DNA of 64,000 nt, taken from the NCBI GenBank assembly GCA_016808115.1, contig JAEQBH010006851.1, positions 1 through 64,000 of the forward strand. The letters run 5' to 3'. The notes under the pieces were generated by a model, which did no database searches, was not told the origin of the DNA, and was given only the letters and a program-made list of their open reading frames with translations. This DNA is from Tetrastigma voinierianum. Taxonomy: Eukaryota; Streptophyta; Magnoliopsida; Vitales; Vitaceae. The translations under genes were made by a program, and so were the position numbers. Every line of letters starts with the position of its first letter. Position 1 is the stretch's first letter. Shown here in pieces: positions 11,721 to 23,512 of the stretch.

Positions 11721-13090
11721 AATCCTGTCTTCCATTAACTAATGGCTTATTGCTCTGGCGCAATTTGTGGGAAAAATTCATTGTTTTTAGTCTCGGAAGG
11801 ACCTTGAACCTTCCATAACACGATTATACTTTGTCTAAGTACTTTGCATTTTGTTTTAATGAATCTGTTGCAGCAATGGATCAACAGGCTGTATTTTTCT
11901 CTTTGTAGTTTTGAAGTGGCATAATGCATTTGATGGCCTAAAGGGGACAAATGACCATAAGTTTCTGTGAGCAGCTAGCTTTGGTTATCTTAAAAATCTT
12001 GTGCAGTTTGAAATTATTATAAAGGTAGCTTACAAAAACCCTTTGCCTATTTCATTAGATTGCTTTCTATTGTCATTGTCAAAGAAAATAGAACCCAAGT
12101 TCGATTTTCACGTTGTTTTTCAAATTTCATTTTGTTTGGAAAGTTGACTTTACAAAAGGAGACCCGTCAATGGCATGACACATTGTGAGTGTCTTGCTTG
12201 AATTGGGTGGCTGCGTTAGCGGTGTTAATAGATGTCAGTTTAAAATCCCCATTGATACATTGATGGAAACGTATGAGATGCGAGCAGAGGAATGTTGGGG
12301 CGATATTGGAGGGCCAAAAAAGTTTAATCTTAGAGTTAAGCGTATGGCCAAGCCTCACGGAAGCGTTCGTGTGCTATCACGATATTATCGACAGTTTAAA
12401 AAACTATAGCCTTTTTCCTGAAACATTATTAGAAGAAACTTTAGTCAATCTATTTTATTAAATTTTAACTTTTTATTTTTAAGTGACTTTGGCATTTATT
12501 AAATTTCTCGTTTTATTTGATGATCCCCTCAACATAAGTTAATTAATAGGTTTTTTTTTACTTTTTTCTGAGTTATTTTCAAAATATAATCAAAAATTGT
12601 AAATTAATTGTAATATAGTGTTTACTAATTCATTGGCTTGCATTTGAAAAAAAATGTCTTCTATTTTAATATATATTGACTTATTGACTCGTTAATTAAA
12701 GTTGAATATTATAGTAGATATTTTCAGTTATTTGTTTTATCAAAGTGTTTTAATTAGTGATTCTGAAATGATGATAGTAAATTATAAAAGAGATTATTAT
12801 TACTCTTAGCAATTATAAAAAGCTTAAAAACTCCAAAAACAAATAAATGCATCTTCAAATAAACAAAATAATTTATCGAATTAGCCTTAGGACATTGTAT
12901 GTCTGTAAGTTGGATAACATAAAGTTAAAATTATTCGATATCTGTTACAAACTTCCAAATCATACTTCTAAATGATGAATTGTAGGTGAGGTTGCACTAA
13001 AGAATTTTCTTTGTACACCAATTTCAAAGTTCTTTTGACAGAGACAGGTCAATGGGCAGTAGACAAAATGTATGCTGATTAAGAGCAATC
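11721..13090. other. AT-rich intergenic DNA, nothing recognised
   Basis: No open frame with a recognisable domain, no LTR ends and no clear repeat. Short open frames at 12,185-12,461 overlap on both strands and look like chance. Confidence 0.6.
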
Positions 13091-13092
13091 TC

Positions 13093-13196
13093 TAGAGATA
13101 GATTTATATAGTGGATGACTTGACTCTATAGAAACTATAGTGGATAGGACATAGAGATAGGTTATATAGTGGATGACTTGACACTATAGAAACTAC
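13093..13196 (+). repeat. Two-copy tandem repeat, about 55-60 bp
   Basis: The unit atatagtggatgacttgac followed by tctatagaaacta occurs twice in a row. A diverged form (gtggatgactcgactcc) occurs near 37,953. It is probably part of a short inverted-repeat transposon whose ends I could not fix. Confidence 0.6.
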
Positions 13197-13244
13197 ATTT
13201 TATTTTTTGTCAAAGTAAACTATCCAATGAGTTGGAAGTTGTTG

Positions 13245-13320
13245 GAGTTGAAGATGATGTTGCTTTCAAACATTTTAGCCCTATTGAAACATGTCACCCA
13301 GTCCAAGTCAATTTTGTTGA
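13245..13320 (+). pseudogene. Second copy of the EDDVAFKH exon-like fragment
   Basis: The preceding bases match 10,313-10,328 (ccaatgagttgg), and the frame reads VEDDVAFKHFSP. It then diverges from the 10,329 copy. This points to a further partial duplication next to the RLP cluster. Its function is unknown. Confidence 0.35.
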
Positions 13321-13329
13321 TAGGACTTG

Positions 13330-14215
13330 GAGACGATTTGATAGTTCTTTTTAAAATTATTTTTAGTCATAAAAACACTTTTAAGTGTTTTTAGGGAGAA
13401 AAAAAAAGATATTTGATAATATTTTAAAAAATTGCTTTTGAAACATTAGAAAAACCAAGTGTTTTTTTTGATAAGCATTTGAAAGTGTTTTGTTTTTGTT
13501 TTTTTAAAAAAAAAAACACTTTAAAAGTTTTTGAATATTCTTAAAATACCTATTTATTCACCCACAAAAATATCTATTTATTTATTAAAATCAGATTAAT
13601 ATGATATACTTTTAATCATTAATTCAAATCTTTTTGTAAATATTTTAGAAATTTTTTATAATCATAATAATAATTATATTAAGTTTTTATTTATTTACAT
13701 ACATTTATTCATTAATTCAAATCTTTTTGTAAATATTTTTGTAATCATGCAAATAATTATTTTATTTTTATTAGTACAAATGTTTATACCTGTTTATTGA
13801 AGTAATTCAAATCTTTGTTAGTATTTTAAAAAAATGTATGATCTCAAATAATTATTTTAGGTTTTTATTACTACAAGTATTTATATATGTATTCATTAAT
13901 ACAAATATTTCTGTAAATATTTTAAATTTTTTATAATCATAAAATAGTTATTTTAGGTTTATTAGTATAAATTTTATAGGTATTGATATATTTTGTAATA
14001 AATTTTTATTTATTTATTACGATATCCTATTTTTGTAATTAAATTTCAAATGTCTTAACTGGTAATTGTAATAATATAAAGCGATTTTTATACATGTGTG
14101 ACATGTTATATGGCCCAATAAATTAATTTTTAGATTCCTACAAAAAGTGTTTCGTTTTTTGAGAAGCGTTTTGGTACAAGAAATGTTGTTATAAGAAGCG
14201 GTGTCAAACTAATGC
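13330..14215. mobile_element. MITE-like AT-rich element
   Basis: The left end is full of aaacacttttaagtgttttt-type self-complementary blocks and gataagcatttgaaagtg. The right end has aaaaagtgtttcg, gagaagcgttttgg and agaagcggtg, which are near-inverted versions. This layout resembles the widespread plant hAT-type MITEs with aagcgcttt/aagtgcttt ends. The middle is very AT-rich and holds a tandem array. I could not define exact terminal repeats or a target duplication. Confidence 0.5.
13608..13985. repeat. Tandem array, about 4 x 93 bp
   Basis: Four diverged copies of a unit with attcaaatctttttgtaaat, then tataatcataataattat and a ttttattt run, start near 13,610, 13,708, 13,797 and 13,891. It lies inside the MITE-like element. 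Confidence 0.65.
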
Positions 14216-14239
14216 GTAGTGTGGAAAAAAGTTATTAAA

Positions 14240-14594
14240 AATACTTCTACTTCCTCACATATTTCATTTCAAAAGATGAATAATGATGATATTATCTAAA
14301 AAGCTTCTTAGATATAAATTTTAATTAGTTGTGGTAGACATTTTAAAGTACAAATACCAAATTAATAAAATAAACAGTGATAGCCAACTATTTTAATCTT
14401 GTTAAGGCAATAGACTTTAAGTGAAATACAAAATAAAGACTTGAAGTCAATTCTCTTACTAGACATGATGTAAGTTATGTTGACGGGAATTAATGCATAT
14501 AAAAAGTCATTAAAAAACTTGGGAAACTTGAAGGCATTAAAATCTTAGGAACTTCTACTTCCACACATATTTATTCAAAGATGAATAATGATGA
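14240..14594. repeat. Short direct repeats flanking the SIRE-like target site
   Basis: The segment acttctacttcc then cacatatttca then aaagatgaataatgatgat occurs at 14,240-14,292 and again at 14,540-14,594. The second copy is cut by the SIRE-like insertion and its continuation appears after 26,320 (gataatatttgcagcttatt). The first copy therefore shows what the empty target site looked like. Confidence 0.7.
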
Positions 14595-16556
14595 TGTTGG
14601 CCCAAAGTATAATTGAGGTTTGATGATAAAAAGCAAAGGTAATTTATTTAATGGTTTACTTGAGATGGATGACAAATAATGGTGATTATGAGCTTAAAGT
14701 GTAAAGCAGAAAGTCCCAATTTTATGAAAAATGGTAAGATGGTAATTTTACAGGTGCTTCGGAATTTTCGAATCTGGATAATGAAACGAACGTCGAGAGT
14801 CGTCTCGTGAAATCTATTCTTACGTGTTTGTCGGTCCCAAGATAGTCGGGTTGTATTTACCGGCGCGGAAGATAGTGCGGGACACGTAGGCGCCACGTGC
14901 AGGCCCGAGGGAGGCAAAGTGTCAGATTATTGATCTAGTCAAACATGAGGTACCGAGTGTGGTAGCTAGGTGGACACATGGCATGATCTTGTTGGATGAA
15001 AATCACGAGTAAGAGGGATAAGTGGATGAGGAAATGCAAGTCGACTAATGGTGGCTTGGCGTAGTGAGAGGACAAGTCCTCTTGACCGAGTTCTCGTCGG
15101 ATGGGATGAGGGGAAAGAGAGGGAAAGGAAGAAGAAGAGGAGGGTTTTGGGAGAGTGTGCAGCCTGCAGATTCACAGTGATCGGACCGAGTCGAATGAGG
15201 GGCGAGTCGAGAGCGAGGATTGATGCGTGGCGTTCTGGCGTGGATCTGGAGTTTTGTGGATTTTTGACAACTGCGGGAGTAGGGGGTCTTCTCCTACTTG
15301 ATTTAGTCCTTATTTAAGAGCGCTGTTAATGGTTGGAGTGTTTGGGGCGGAAATGGCCTTGGGTTTTTCAAATCCTTGGTGGGGCCAGAGAATTTAGAAT
15401 TTTAGACAGTTTCGAGGACTGACCCTAAGTTGGGTTAGGCGCCTTTGGGTGGTCCTAATTGCGTGTTGTGATGCTTTGGACAATACCGATGAGCTTGTTG
15501 GATTTTTGCGAAGTGAGCTAATTTTATGTTATTCTTCATGTATCGATGAATATATGATGATTGTGTATAAATTCCGTTAGTATATCGCTGCTTAATATAT
15601 TAGCATGAATTGTTTGTGAAATGGCATATTGCATTTCATATCTTGGCTAGGATAACTTAGAATAATAGGTGTGAGTCTGTAGCCTTAAGAAAAAACGTGG
15701 ATTGCTAAATGGATTTGAAGGAAGATTTTAGAAGGTGCCCATGATTCCATCTCCGTAATTTGTTTCGAAGTTCTGCGTGGTCGCACCGGAGGGTTGTCAA
15801 ATAGATTTTCACTAGAAATTCGGTATTATGTTTCAAGCAAAACCTCTTATTTTGGCAGTGTTTTCTCACACTTGGCTGGCATAGTGAGGGGAGTCGATGA
15901 GGCTGAGATGTGGGGATGGGTGTGTACATTCTCATCAGTGACGTGTAGACGTTTGAGTAGGGACTTGTATGTTTGCTTAAATGTTTGGTGTGCCATTGCG
16001 TAGCGACTTAGGTGGGAATGCTTCGTGTAGGATAATTAAAGCTCTTGGGCTTCTCACCTGTCAAGGGAAAAATTATTTAGTCTTGAAGGTTCACCCCTAG
16101 CGATGGGACGCGCCAGAAGTGCTTGAGACGAAGAAATATTGATATATGGCGTTGTTATGTATTTTGTAAAAACCGGGGTGAAAGACCCAGTTTTGGATAA
16201 TTTGTAATTAAAAAAATTGTAAGTCTTCCTTTTTGTATAAAGCATGCACTTTTGTGAATATGGATGTATGACTGGCAGCTGTTTATTTTCTTCGTGTATG
16301 GGTCTCGTGATGAGACCTGAGGTTTCACGGGTTGCCAGTGGTCGACGGGACTACAGGAAATGGGGTATCACATAAAGACTACATCATTCATCCAAGATTT
16401 GAATCAGAATGAAGCTTAAGAAGTAAAACCGGGATTCCAAGTTCAAGCGTACCGCAGGAGCTTTATAAACTTAGGAATGCATGCAAGATGAATGTATTGG
16501 TGCAACTTTAGGGTATAAATAACTACATGCATATTCTTCATAGCAGATTTTGGTTC
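14595..16556 (+). repeat. SIRE-like LTR, first part, plus orientation (split by a solo LTR)
   Basis: After removing 14,700-16,377 it reads as the inverse of 17,647-17,943: the same ttacttgagatg, ttccaagttcaag and tgcatattcttcata blocks occur in reverse order on the other strand. The two arms could fold back on each other. Confidence 0.8.
14700..16372 (+). mobile_element. Ty3/gypsy solo LTR (1,673 bp) with perfect TSD
   Basis: Starts TGTAAAGC and ends GGTATCACA. It is flanked by taaag at 14,695-14,699 and 16,373-16,377. It carries a diverged form of the shared gypsy LTR block (gtcgtctcgtgaaatct near 14,798). Open frames within it are short and have no domain. Confidence 0.92.
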
Positions 16557-17943
16557 CAATACCGGCATTGCCCAATCATGAGTTATACGCACATGAACTA
16601 TCACTCTTAAACTATGATAGAGACACTCTCTAGATCTTAAGATAGATCCGTCTGACTCAAGCTTTTATTGAATACAAAAAAGTGCCTTATGAAATATGCG
16701 AGGATGAAATGAATACGTAAGGAATCTGATTGAGAGCGATTATCAAGAGAAATGATGATTGAGAGGAATATTGATAAGTCTCATAACCGCCAAGTGATGA
16801 CACTTTATTTATAGAGTGGGAATTTCGGTAATATTAAGCTACCAGCCAGGTCCAAATCGTTCCTCTAAAACTAGTCGTTGTGCACTGTATGTTACGTTTT
16901 ATAGCCATTGGAATTCAACCGTTAGATGAATCGGTCGACCGTTTCACTAAACCGATCGACCGTTTCCTTTAGTGCACTCTAGGTCACTGTTTTATAGCTG
17001 TTAGAATTTGACCATTTACCCAACCAGTCGACCGTTTCACTCAACTGGTTTACCGTTTCCCTTTCTGGTCTTTAGATTAGCTACTGCATCCAACCGGTCG
17101 AGTCTCACACCTCATCCGGTTCCCAATCGGTCAACTATTTGCTCTACAGGTTTATAAAAATGGAAAACATGCTTTTTCTGAACCAATGAAGGTCGTAGTT
17201 TGGCCCGACGATAATCTGTTCCTCAGCCATTGACTGATTGACCAGCCCCGGATGACTTGGGCTGACTCGACCCAGTTGCTTGTTAGAAAAAATAGTTATT
17301 GGTCCATTTCAACTCTTTTTCGCTCCAAACCAATTTCTAACTTTAAATAACTCTTTTAAGCACATTTTAAACTCCAAATAAATAAGATTTGATGAGTAAA
17401 CATGAGTTTTAAAATATTTAATCAATTTAAAGTCAAACCGAGTAAAAATCACAAAATAAGCAAAGAATGCCGAAAAGGCCTCGGAACTAGTCACTTTAAG
17501 TTCTTTTCATTCCAAATCAATTTCAAACCTTAGAAAACATTTTTGAATACATTTTAAACTTTAAATGCCTAAAGTGCACAAAAACCGTGCTCAGTTTGAT
17601 GCCCCAATTTGATGTTCATACTTGAATTTTAAAAAAGATATTCAATTTAGACACAAAAACCGAGTTATGAAGAATATGCATGTAAGAGACGATATACCCT
17701 AAATTGCACCAATGCATTCATCTTACATAGGTTCCTAAGTTTATAAAGTCTTCATGGTATACTTGAACTTGGAATCCCAGTTTTACTTCTTGAGCTTGAT
17801 TCTTATTCAAATCTTAGATGAATGAAGTAGTCTTTAAGTTTATAATCACCTGTCATATGTCACTCATCTCAAGTAAACCATTAGTAACAAATTACCTTGG
17901 TTTGTTTTCATCAAACCACTAATTAAAGACTGCCCTTGACTGA
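16557..17943 (-). repeat. SIRE-like LTR, minus orientation, truncated at its 3' end
   Basis: On the minus strand it starts TGTCAGTCAAGG right after a polypurine tract. It runs through the cggtcgaccg-rich zone (16,930-17,160) and stops around 16,557, about 360 bp before the position matching the LTR end at 26,316. It joins the plus-oriented LTR part head to head. Confidence 0.8.
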
Positions 17944-17957
17944 CAATCCCCACTTTT
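17944..17957 (-). other. Polypurine tract of the SIRE-like element
   Basis: On the minus strand catcaaaaagtggggat directly precedes the LTR start. This is typical for the 3' end of SIRE/Tnt1-like elements and shows that the adjoining LTR served as the 3' LTR of the minus-oriented coding region. Confidence 0.7.
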
Positions 17958-18359
17958 TGATGATGACAAGCCTTGGTTATCTAGGAGAGTCTCCCCTTAT
18001 TCCCATAGTCTAAAAATAATTGCATAATAAAATTTTAACCAATTCAAACTGTAGTAGCATTCGACATAAAACAAGCATCAGAATGATGTAAATTATAAAT
18101 GTATCATCCTCTCTTGCATAACTCCTAGATATATATCTTTCTCCCCTTTGGCAACATCAAAGGAACATGGGGCTTTAGACATGAGTATCTCCCCGTTGAA
18201 AGTACATTTAAGTAAGGTTAAGGAGTTAGAGTTACAACATTTTTCAAGTGATATTGGCGCTCAGTAAATTGAAACATTTTTTTCACAGAAAGAGATGACC
18301 CCTATTAGTCTTCTAATATTAACAAATTAATTCTCATTAAGGGTTTGGTAAAAATATCA

Positions 18360-19768
18360 TAAGTTGGTCCTCAGTTCTAACAAATTCAAGTGTATATCCT
18401 TTTTTGTGCATGATCTTTGAGGAAATGATGTCTAATCTCTATATGCTTGGTTCTAGGAGTGTTGCAGGTTCTTTGATAACTGCTAATGGCACTTGTGTTG
18501 TCATTTTATGGGAACATTTGAAAATTTCAAAATCAAAGTCACTAAGTGTTTGTTTCATCCAAGGACTTGTGCACATCCTAACCCAGCGGCATTGTATTCA
18601 TTCTCTGTTGAAAAGGCAACCAAATTTTGTTTCTTGCTATACCCAGGAACCACAGTAGGTAACCCTAAAAGTAGTATGTTCCACTAGTGCTTTTTCTATC
18701 AATTTTGCAACCACCAAAATCCGCATCCGAATAGCATATCAATTCAAAGTTATCACTTTTTGGATACCAAAGACCAATATCAATAGTGCCTTTCAAATAC
18801 CTAAATATTCTTTTAACCGCATTCAAATTAGATTCTTTAGGACATGCTTGAAATCTAGCACATAAGCATACACTATACATGATATTAGGTCTACTAGTTG
18901 TTAAGTATAAGAAAGAACCAATCATGCCTCTATATTTAGTTTGGTCAACAGGCTTACCATTCTCATCCATGTCAAGCTTGATGGATGAACCCACAGGTGT
19001 GCTCTTGGCCTTCACTTCTTCCAAATTGAACTTCTTGAGGTCTTTTGTATTGCTGCTTGATTTATGAAGGTGCCTTCCTTAAGTTGTTTGATTTGAAGAC
19101 CAAGGAAGAAGTTGAGCACTCCCATCATGCTCATCTCAAATTCACTATGCATAAACTTGGCAAACTCTTCACAAAGTGAAACATTAGTAGCACCAAAGAT
19201 AATATCATCGACATAGAGATTCAACAATAAGCGCCATCATTCTTTTTGTCTTAATGAAAGAGAATTGTATCAATTTTGCCCATTTGGAAACCACTAGAAA
19301 CAAGAATTTGCTTGGCACCATACGAGCTCTAGACTGTTTCCAAAATACATAAAGTGCCTTTTGAGTTTAAAAACATGATTAGGAAATTAAAACTTAAATC
19401 CGGGTGGTTGTTCAACAAACATACCTCTATGAGACCATTTAAAAAGCACTTTTCACATCCATTTAATATAAAATGAAGTTTTTGTAGCAAACAAAAGCAA
19501 GCGGCATTCTTATATTTCTAATCTATTTCTGGCAGAGCAAAGGTCTCTTCGTAGTCAATTCCCTCTTATTGATTATATCCTTGGGCCACTAATCTTGCTT
19601 TATTTCTAATTATTATGCCATTTTCATCTATTCTGTTCCTAAACACCCATTTAGTACCAATAACACTTTGATCATTTGGCCTACGTACCAACTCCCAAAC
19701 TCCATTTCTTTCAAATTGATTTAAGTTCTTACGCAGCTATTACCCATTTCTCATCTATTATAGCATCA
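18360..19768 (-). pseudogene. copia reverse transcriptase and RNase H remnant
   Basis: From 19,768 leftwards it encodes the copia reverse transcriptase. A KWVFRNRIDENG-type start is followed by NKARLVAQGYNQ, a stop, and then YEETFA. The catalytic YVDDIIFGATN is intact at 19,180-19,215. The connection follows (EEVKAKSTPVGSSIKLDMDE at 18,970-19,024), then RPNIMYSVCLCARFQACPKE, and RNase H with YSDADFGGCKIDRKSTSG near 18,680-18,740. Further RNase H residues run to about 18,400. Stops and frame changes are numerous. The coding region continues beyond the solo LTR at 19,774-21,826. Confidence 0.92.
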
Positions 19769-19773
19769 TTTAA

Positions 19774-21826
19774 TGTGAAACCCTGAGAAAATCTAATTTT
19801 TCTGAAAAAGGGCAAAATGGTAATTTCGATAAAAAAATCCGGAATTTTCTAGATCTCGGATGACAAAACAGACTTCACCGTTGGAATCGTCTCGCGAAAT
19901 CTAGCTACCACGTCGAATTTCGTAGTGCGAGGCGGTCGGATTTTACATGTTTTTCGAAGTTTCGCGGGGGTAGTGCGGGACACTTAGGCATTTTAAGGTG
20001 GCTCGCGGTGTGCCGCGTGTCGGGTCGCAGTCGATCAACTTGGAAGGCTCAAATTAATGGGGCCCATGGGTGACATGTGGCATCTCCTAATTGGAGGAAA
20101 ATCAAGGTTGATTGGATTAAATGGATGAAGGAAATCCAATGAGCTAATAATTGGTTTGACAAGTGGCAAGTGAGGGACAAAATGGGAATAAAATGAAAGA
20201 AAAGGAGCTTTCTTCTCAAGTAGTTGGAGCGTGCAGTGGGAGAAAATGTCGATTTACAGAGAGAGAAAGTGCAACTTCTCTCTAGATTTCCTGGCTTTCG
20301 GACCGTCGATTCGCGTTGGGCCAAGAAGCAAAGTTGTTCTATGCGGAAAGAGGCTGCAACGAGCCTTGGTTTTGGGAGTTTCGACAACTCAAGAGGTAGG
20401 GGTCTTCTCTCCTACCCTCGGTTATTTTTCGGTTTAAGAGCTTTGTAAAATTATTTGATTGATTTGAGGCCGTAAGTGGCAGTTGTTGGAGTCCCGAACT
20501 TAGGACCGAATTGTTGGGAGAAAATATTTTGTTAGATTTTGGACAAATTTAGGAATTTGTTTGGGTGGTTTGTGTGATAATTTATGCAATAAATTATGGT
20601 TTTGGTGTTTTTGGGCCGGATATGGCCATGGATTTCGGTTCCACAAAGTGGAACCAAGGCTTGGTGAGTGGGCTGCCCACGGACAGCCTTGCTCATTAGG
20701 GATTTATTAAAAACAGTCGGTTCCAGCTAGTTGGGCCAAAGAGGTGGTCCATGTGTGTTTCAAGCAAATATTGCTTTCAGGTGGATATGGCTTGATTATT
20801 GTGAAAATTGTTAATCGTATAATTAAATATGTTAACATGATGATGAATTATATAAAAATATAATTGTGTGTAAAAGTAAGTGGAAATAAATTGCAGTGCT
20901 TGTGAAATTTAATTTTGATGGCTGATGATAAGAATGTGCGTGTGATTAGTATGTGAATTGAATGACATGATGCATGTGAGTAAATTTATGTTAGATCATA
21001 CATGATTTATATATTAACATGAATTGTTTGGAAATGGCATAATGCATTTCATATGTCTGCCAAGGCGACCTAGAAGATTGGAATGAGTGCATGGCATGAA
21101 AGAATGGAAAATGGAAAGTGGTTGAAGGAATTTCAAGGGAAGATTTTCGAAGAATTGCCTTGGAGAGTGGTCAGCAGTTCATCTCGGAGGCTGACCCGTA
21201 AACATTTGAAAAATGATCAACAATTCGCGCCGGAGGGTAAGTCAATATATTTACGAGCTCGGTATGATGTTTTCAAGAACAAAGCTTTTGTTTCGAAACG
21301 ATGTTTTCTCACATTTGGCTTAGGCATGGTAGAGTCGGTGATGCTAAATGGAAAGGGTGAGTTGCATTCTCATCTATATCACGTAGACATTCAAGTAGGA
21401 TCATGTATTTTCTTGAATGTGTTTATGTTGAATCATTGCATGTGCACTTAGGTGGGAAGTAACTCATGTAGGAGATTATCGGCCTACTGGGCGTTCTTTA
21501 CATGCTGACTCGAGGGATCATTATTTAGTCTGGGTGAGTGTTTAAGAAGACGGCGTAGGGTGGCTTTTGAGGAAAGAAAGCTAGGATTATGGCTTTAGTA
21601 TTTATTTTGTATGACATGTATTAACATTGTAAATCTTAATATATGTTGGTGACTAAAGTGATGTAATCAACACTTGAGACTATGTAATATCAGTTGGGAT
21701 GTATTTTGATGAATTATGATGTGTAGACGATCTGCGTCATTTTACCCATGTAAGGAGTCTCATGACATGAGACGGGTTTTTCAGCGGGTTGGCCAGTTTG
21801 TCTGACTAGACACGGATCGAGTCACA
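19774..21826 (+). mobile_element. Ty3/gypsy solo LTR (2,053 bp) with perfect TSD
   Basis: Starts TGTGAAACCC and ends GAGTCACA, with tttaa at 19,769-19,773 and 21,827-21,831. It sits within the pol gene of the SIRE-like element, whose reading continues on both sides. It carries the shared block tctagatctcggatg at about 19,848, followed by gtctcgcgaaatctagctac. Confidence 0.93.
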
Positions 21827-21831
21827 TTTAA

Positions 21832-23512
21832 ATTCTTAGGTTTAATTTGAGAGATAAGCAGGTTATTCTGAAATATTTCTAAGAGAGGATCTAGTCCTTA
21901 CCCCAATGGATGGATTACCTATAATTTGATCTTGTGGATGATTTGTGACAAATTTCCACTTTCTTGGAAGTCCTTGACTAGATTCTCTTTGCTTAAGTTG
22001 AGGAAGTGGAGGAGGGGCCAAAGGTGATTCCTCTTCCTTCTTTGAATCAATCTCATCTTCTTGTTGATGAACTTCTTCTTCAATTTGCAATCCTCCCATG
22101 GAGAAGTCCAAACCTACATCATCATCAGCACTTTCTCTTCTTTCAAGAGAAATCGTTGGGTCGGATTCAAGACTACATGGATAGACTCCTCTACTACCAT
22201 GGTCTTTTATTAGCTCTATAAGCTTTACTTGATGAAGAATAGCGAGAAATATCTCAGCATTGATTTGCATCAAAATTTTCAAGGTTGTCCTTGGTGTTTA
22301 AAATAGAGCATTTACTTCAAATACTTTGAAATAACTAATGTTGGTTTCTTATTGCTTCCAAAGTTCATGAGGTTTTGTCCAAACAGGGCCTTATCAAAAC
22401 TCTATTCAATATATAACATGAAGTGTTGACCGCTTTGGCCCAAAATAAGTTGGCAAATTGTTTTCATGAAGCATGGTTCTTACCATTTCTTGCAAAGTTC
22501 TATTTTTCCTTTCAACAACCCCATTTTTTTTGGGAGTTCTAGAAGCTGAAAAGTTATGTACAATTCCATACTCATCACAAAAGCTTTCAAAATCAACATT
22601 TCAGAATTCCTTTCATGGTCACTTCTTGCTCTGAGATGGTAAAACCTTTTTCATTTTGAATTTTTATCTAGCTTTGAAGAAAGCGATGGAAGACATCAAT
22701 TTTGTGAGCTAAGAACAAGACCCATGTATATCTAGAGAAGTTATCCACAATTACAATAATTACAAATGCATATAATTTACCTCCAAGACTAGTAGTCCTT
22801 GAGGGTCCAAACAAATCCATGTGAAGAAGCTCAAGAGGTCTTGATGTAGAAATGAAATTTTTGCTTTTAAAATGTTTTTATTTGCTTTCCGTTTGGCATG
22901 CTTCACATTATCTTTCAAAGAGATTTTAGAAGTCCTCTAACAAGTTCATTTTGTTGAGTTGTGTAATGAGATTCATGTTCACATGTCGATCTCTATGCCA
23001 CGACACTCTCCTCATACATGCTAAGCTTATCTATTATGACCTTCATATTTTGAAATATCAATTGTATAAACATTTTCATTTCTATGGACCATGAAGATGA
23101 TTTTCATTTGAGAATCCTTGATGATGCATTGAAGACTCAAAAATAACTTTAAAACCTTTGTCTGAAGTTGAATAATACTTAAGACTATGTTTAAAACCAT
23201 CAACAAGCCGAAAACATTTTCAATAAGAGATGAAGAATTGTTACCTATAGAACCATGTCGATGATTCTACCTTTTTCGTTGTCTCCAAGGTCACGTGCCT
23301 CCTTTTCTCCTTATGAAAGAGAATTCTGACTCTTCTCGGTCATGTGCCTTGAGCAACCACTATCCAAAAACCATATCTCCTTCTTTGATCCTTACAAAAG
23401 AAAATCATGAAGCTTTGGGTACGAATCTTTTTGGGTCCTTGGTTGTTAGTGACCTTTGATTTTCAACCCAAGCCTTATTTGACTTAGAGGTTGAGACCTT
23501 TTGGGATTTTAT
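21832..23512 (-). pseudogene. copia protease-integrase-linker remnant
   Basis: Minus strand. From 23,512 leftwards there are gag/protease pieces (a VSTSKSNKAWV-like start, then a damaged active-site region). The gag-pre-integrase region around 22,950-23,010 contains LWHRDRHVNMNLIH. The integrase core at 22,560-22,860 shows STSRPLELLHMDLFGPS and FSRYTWVLFLAHK. The acidic linker before the reverse transcriptase is open for 139 codons (21,863-22,282) and ends with HPQDQIIG and VRTRSSLRN, a hallmark of SIRE/Tnt1-type copia polyproteins. Many stops and indels. Confidence 0.9.

Noticed and set aside
15048..15317. 89-codon open frame, Arg/Gly-rich
   Set aside because: It lies inside the solo LTR at 14,700-16,372. 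The composition follows the local GC-rich stretch.
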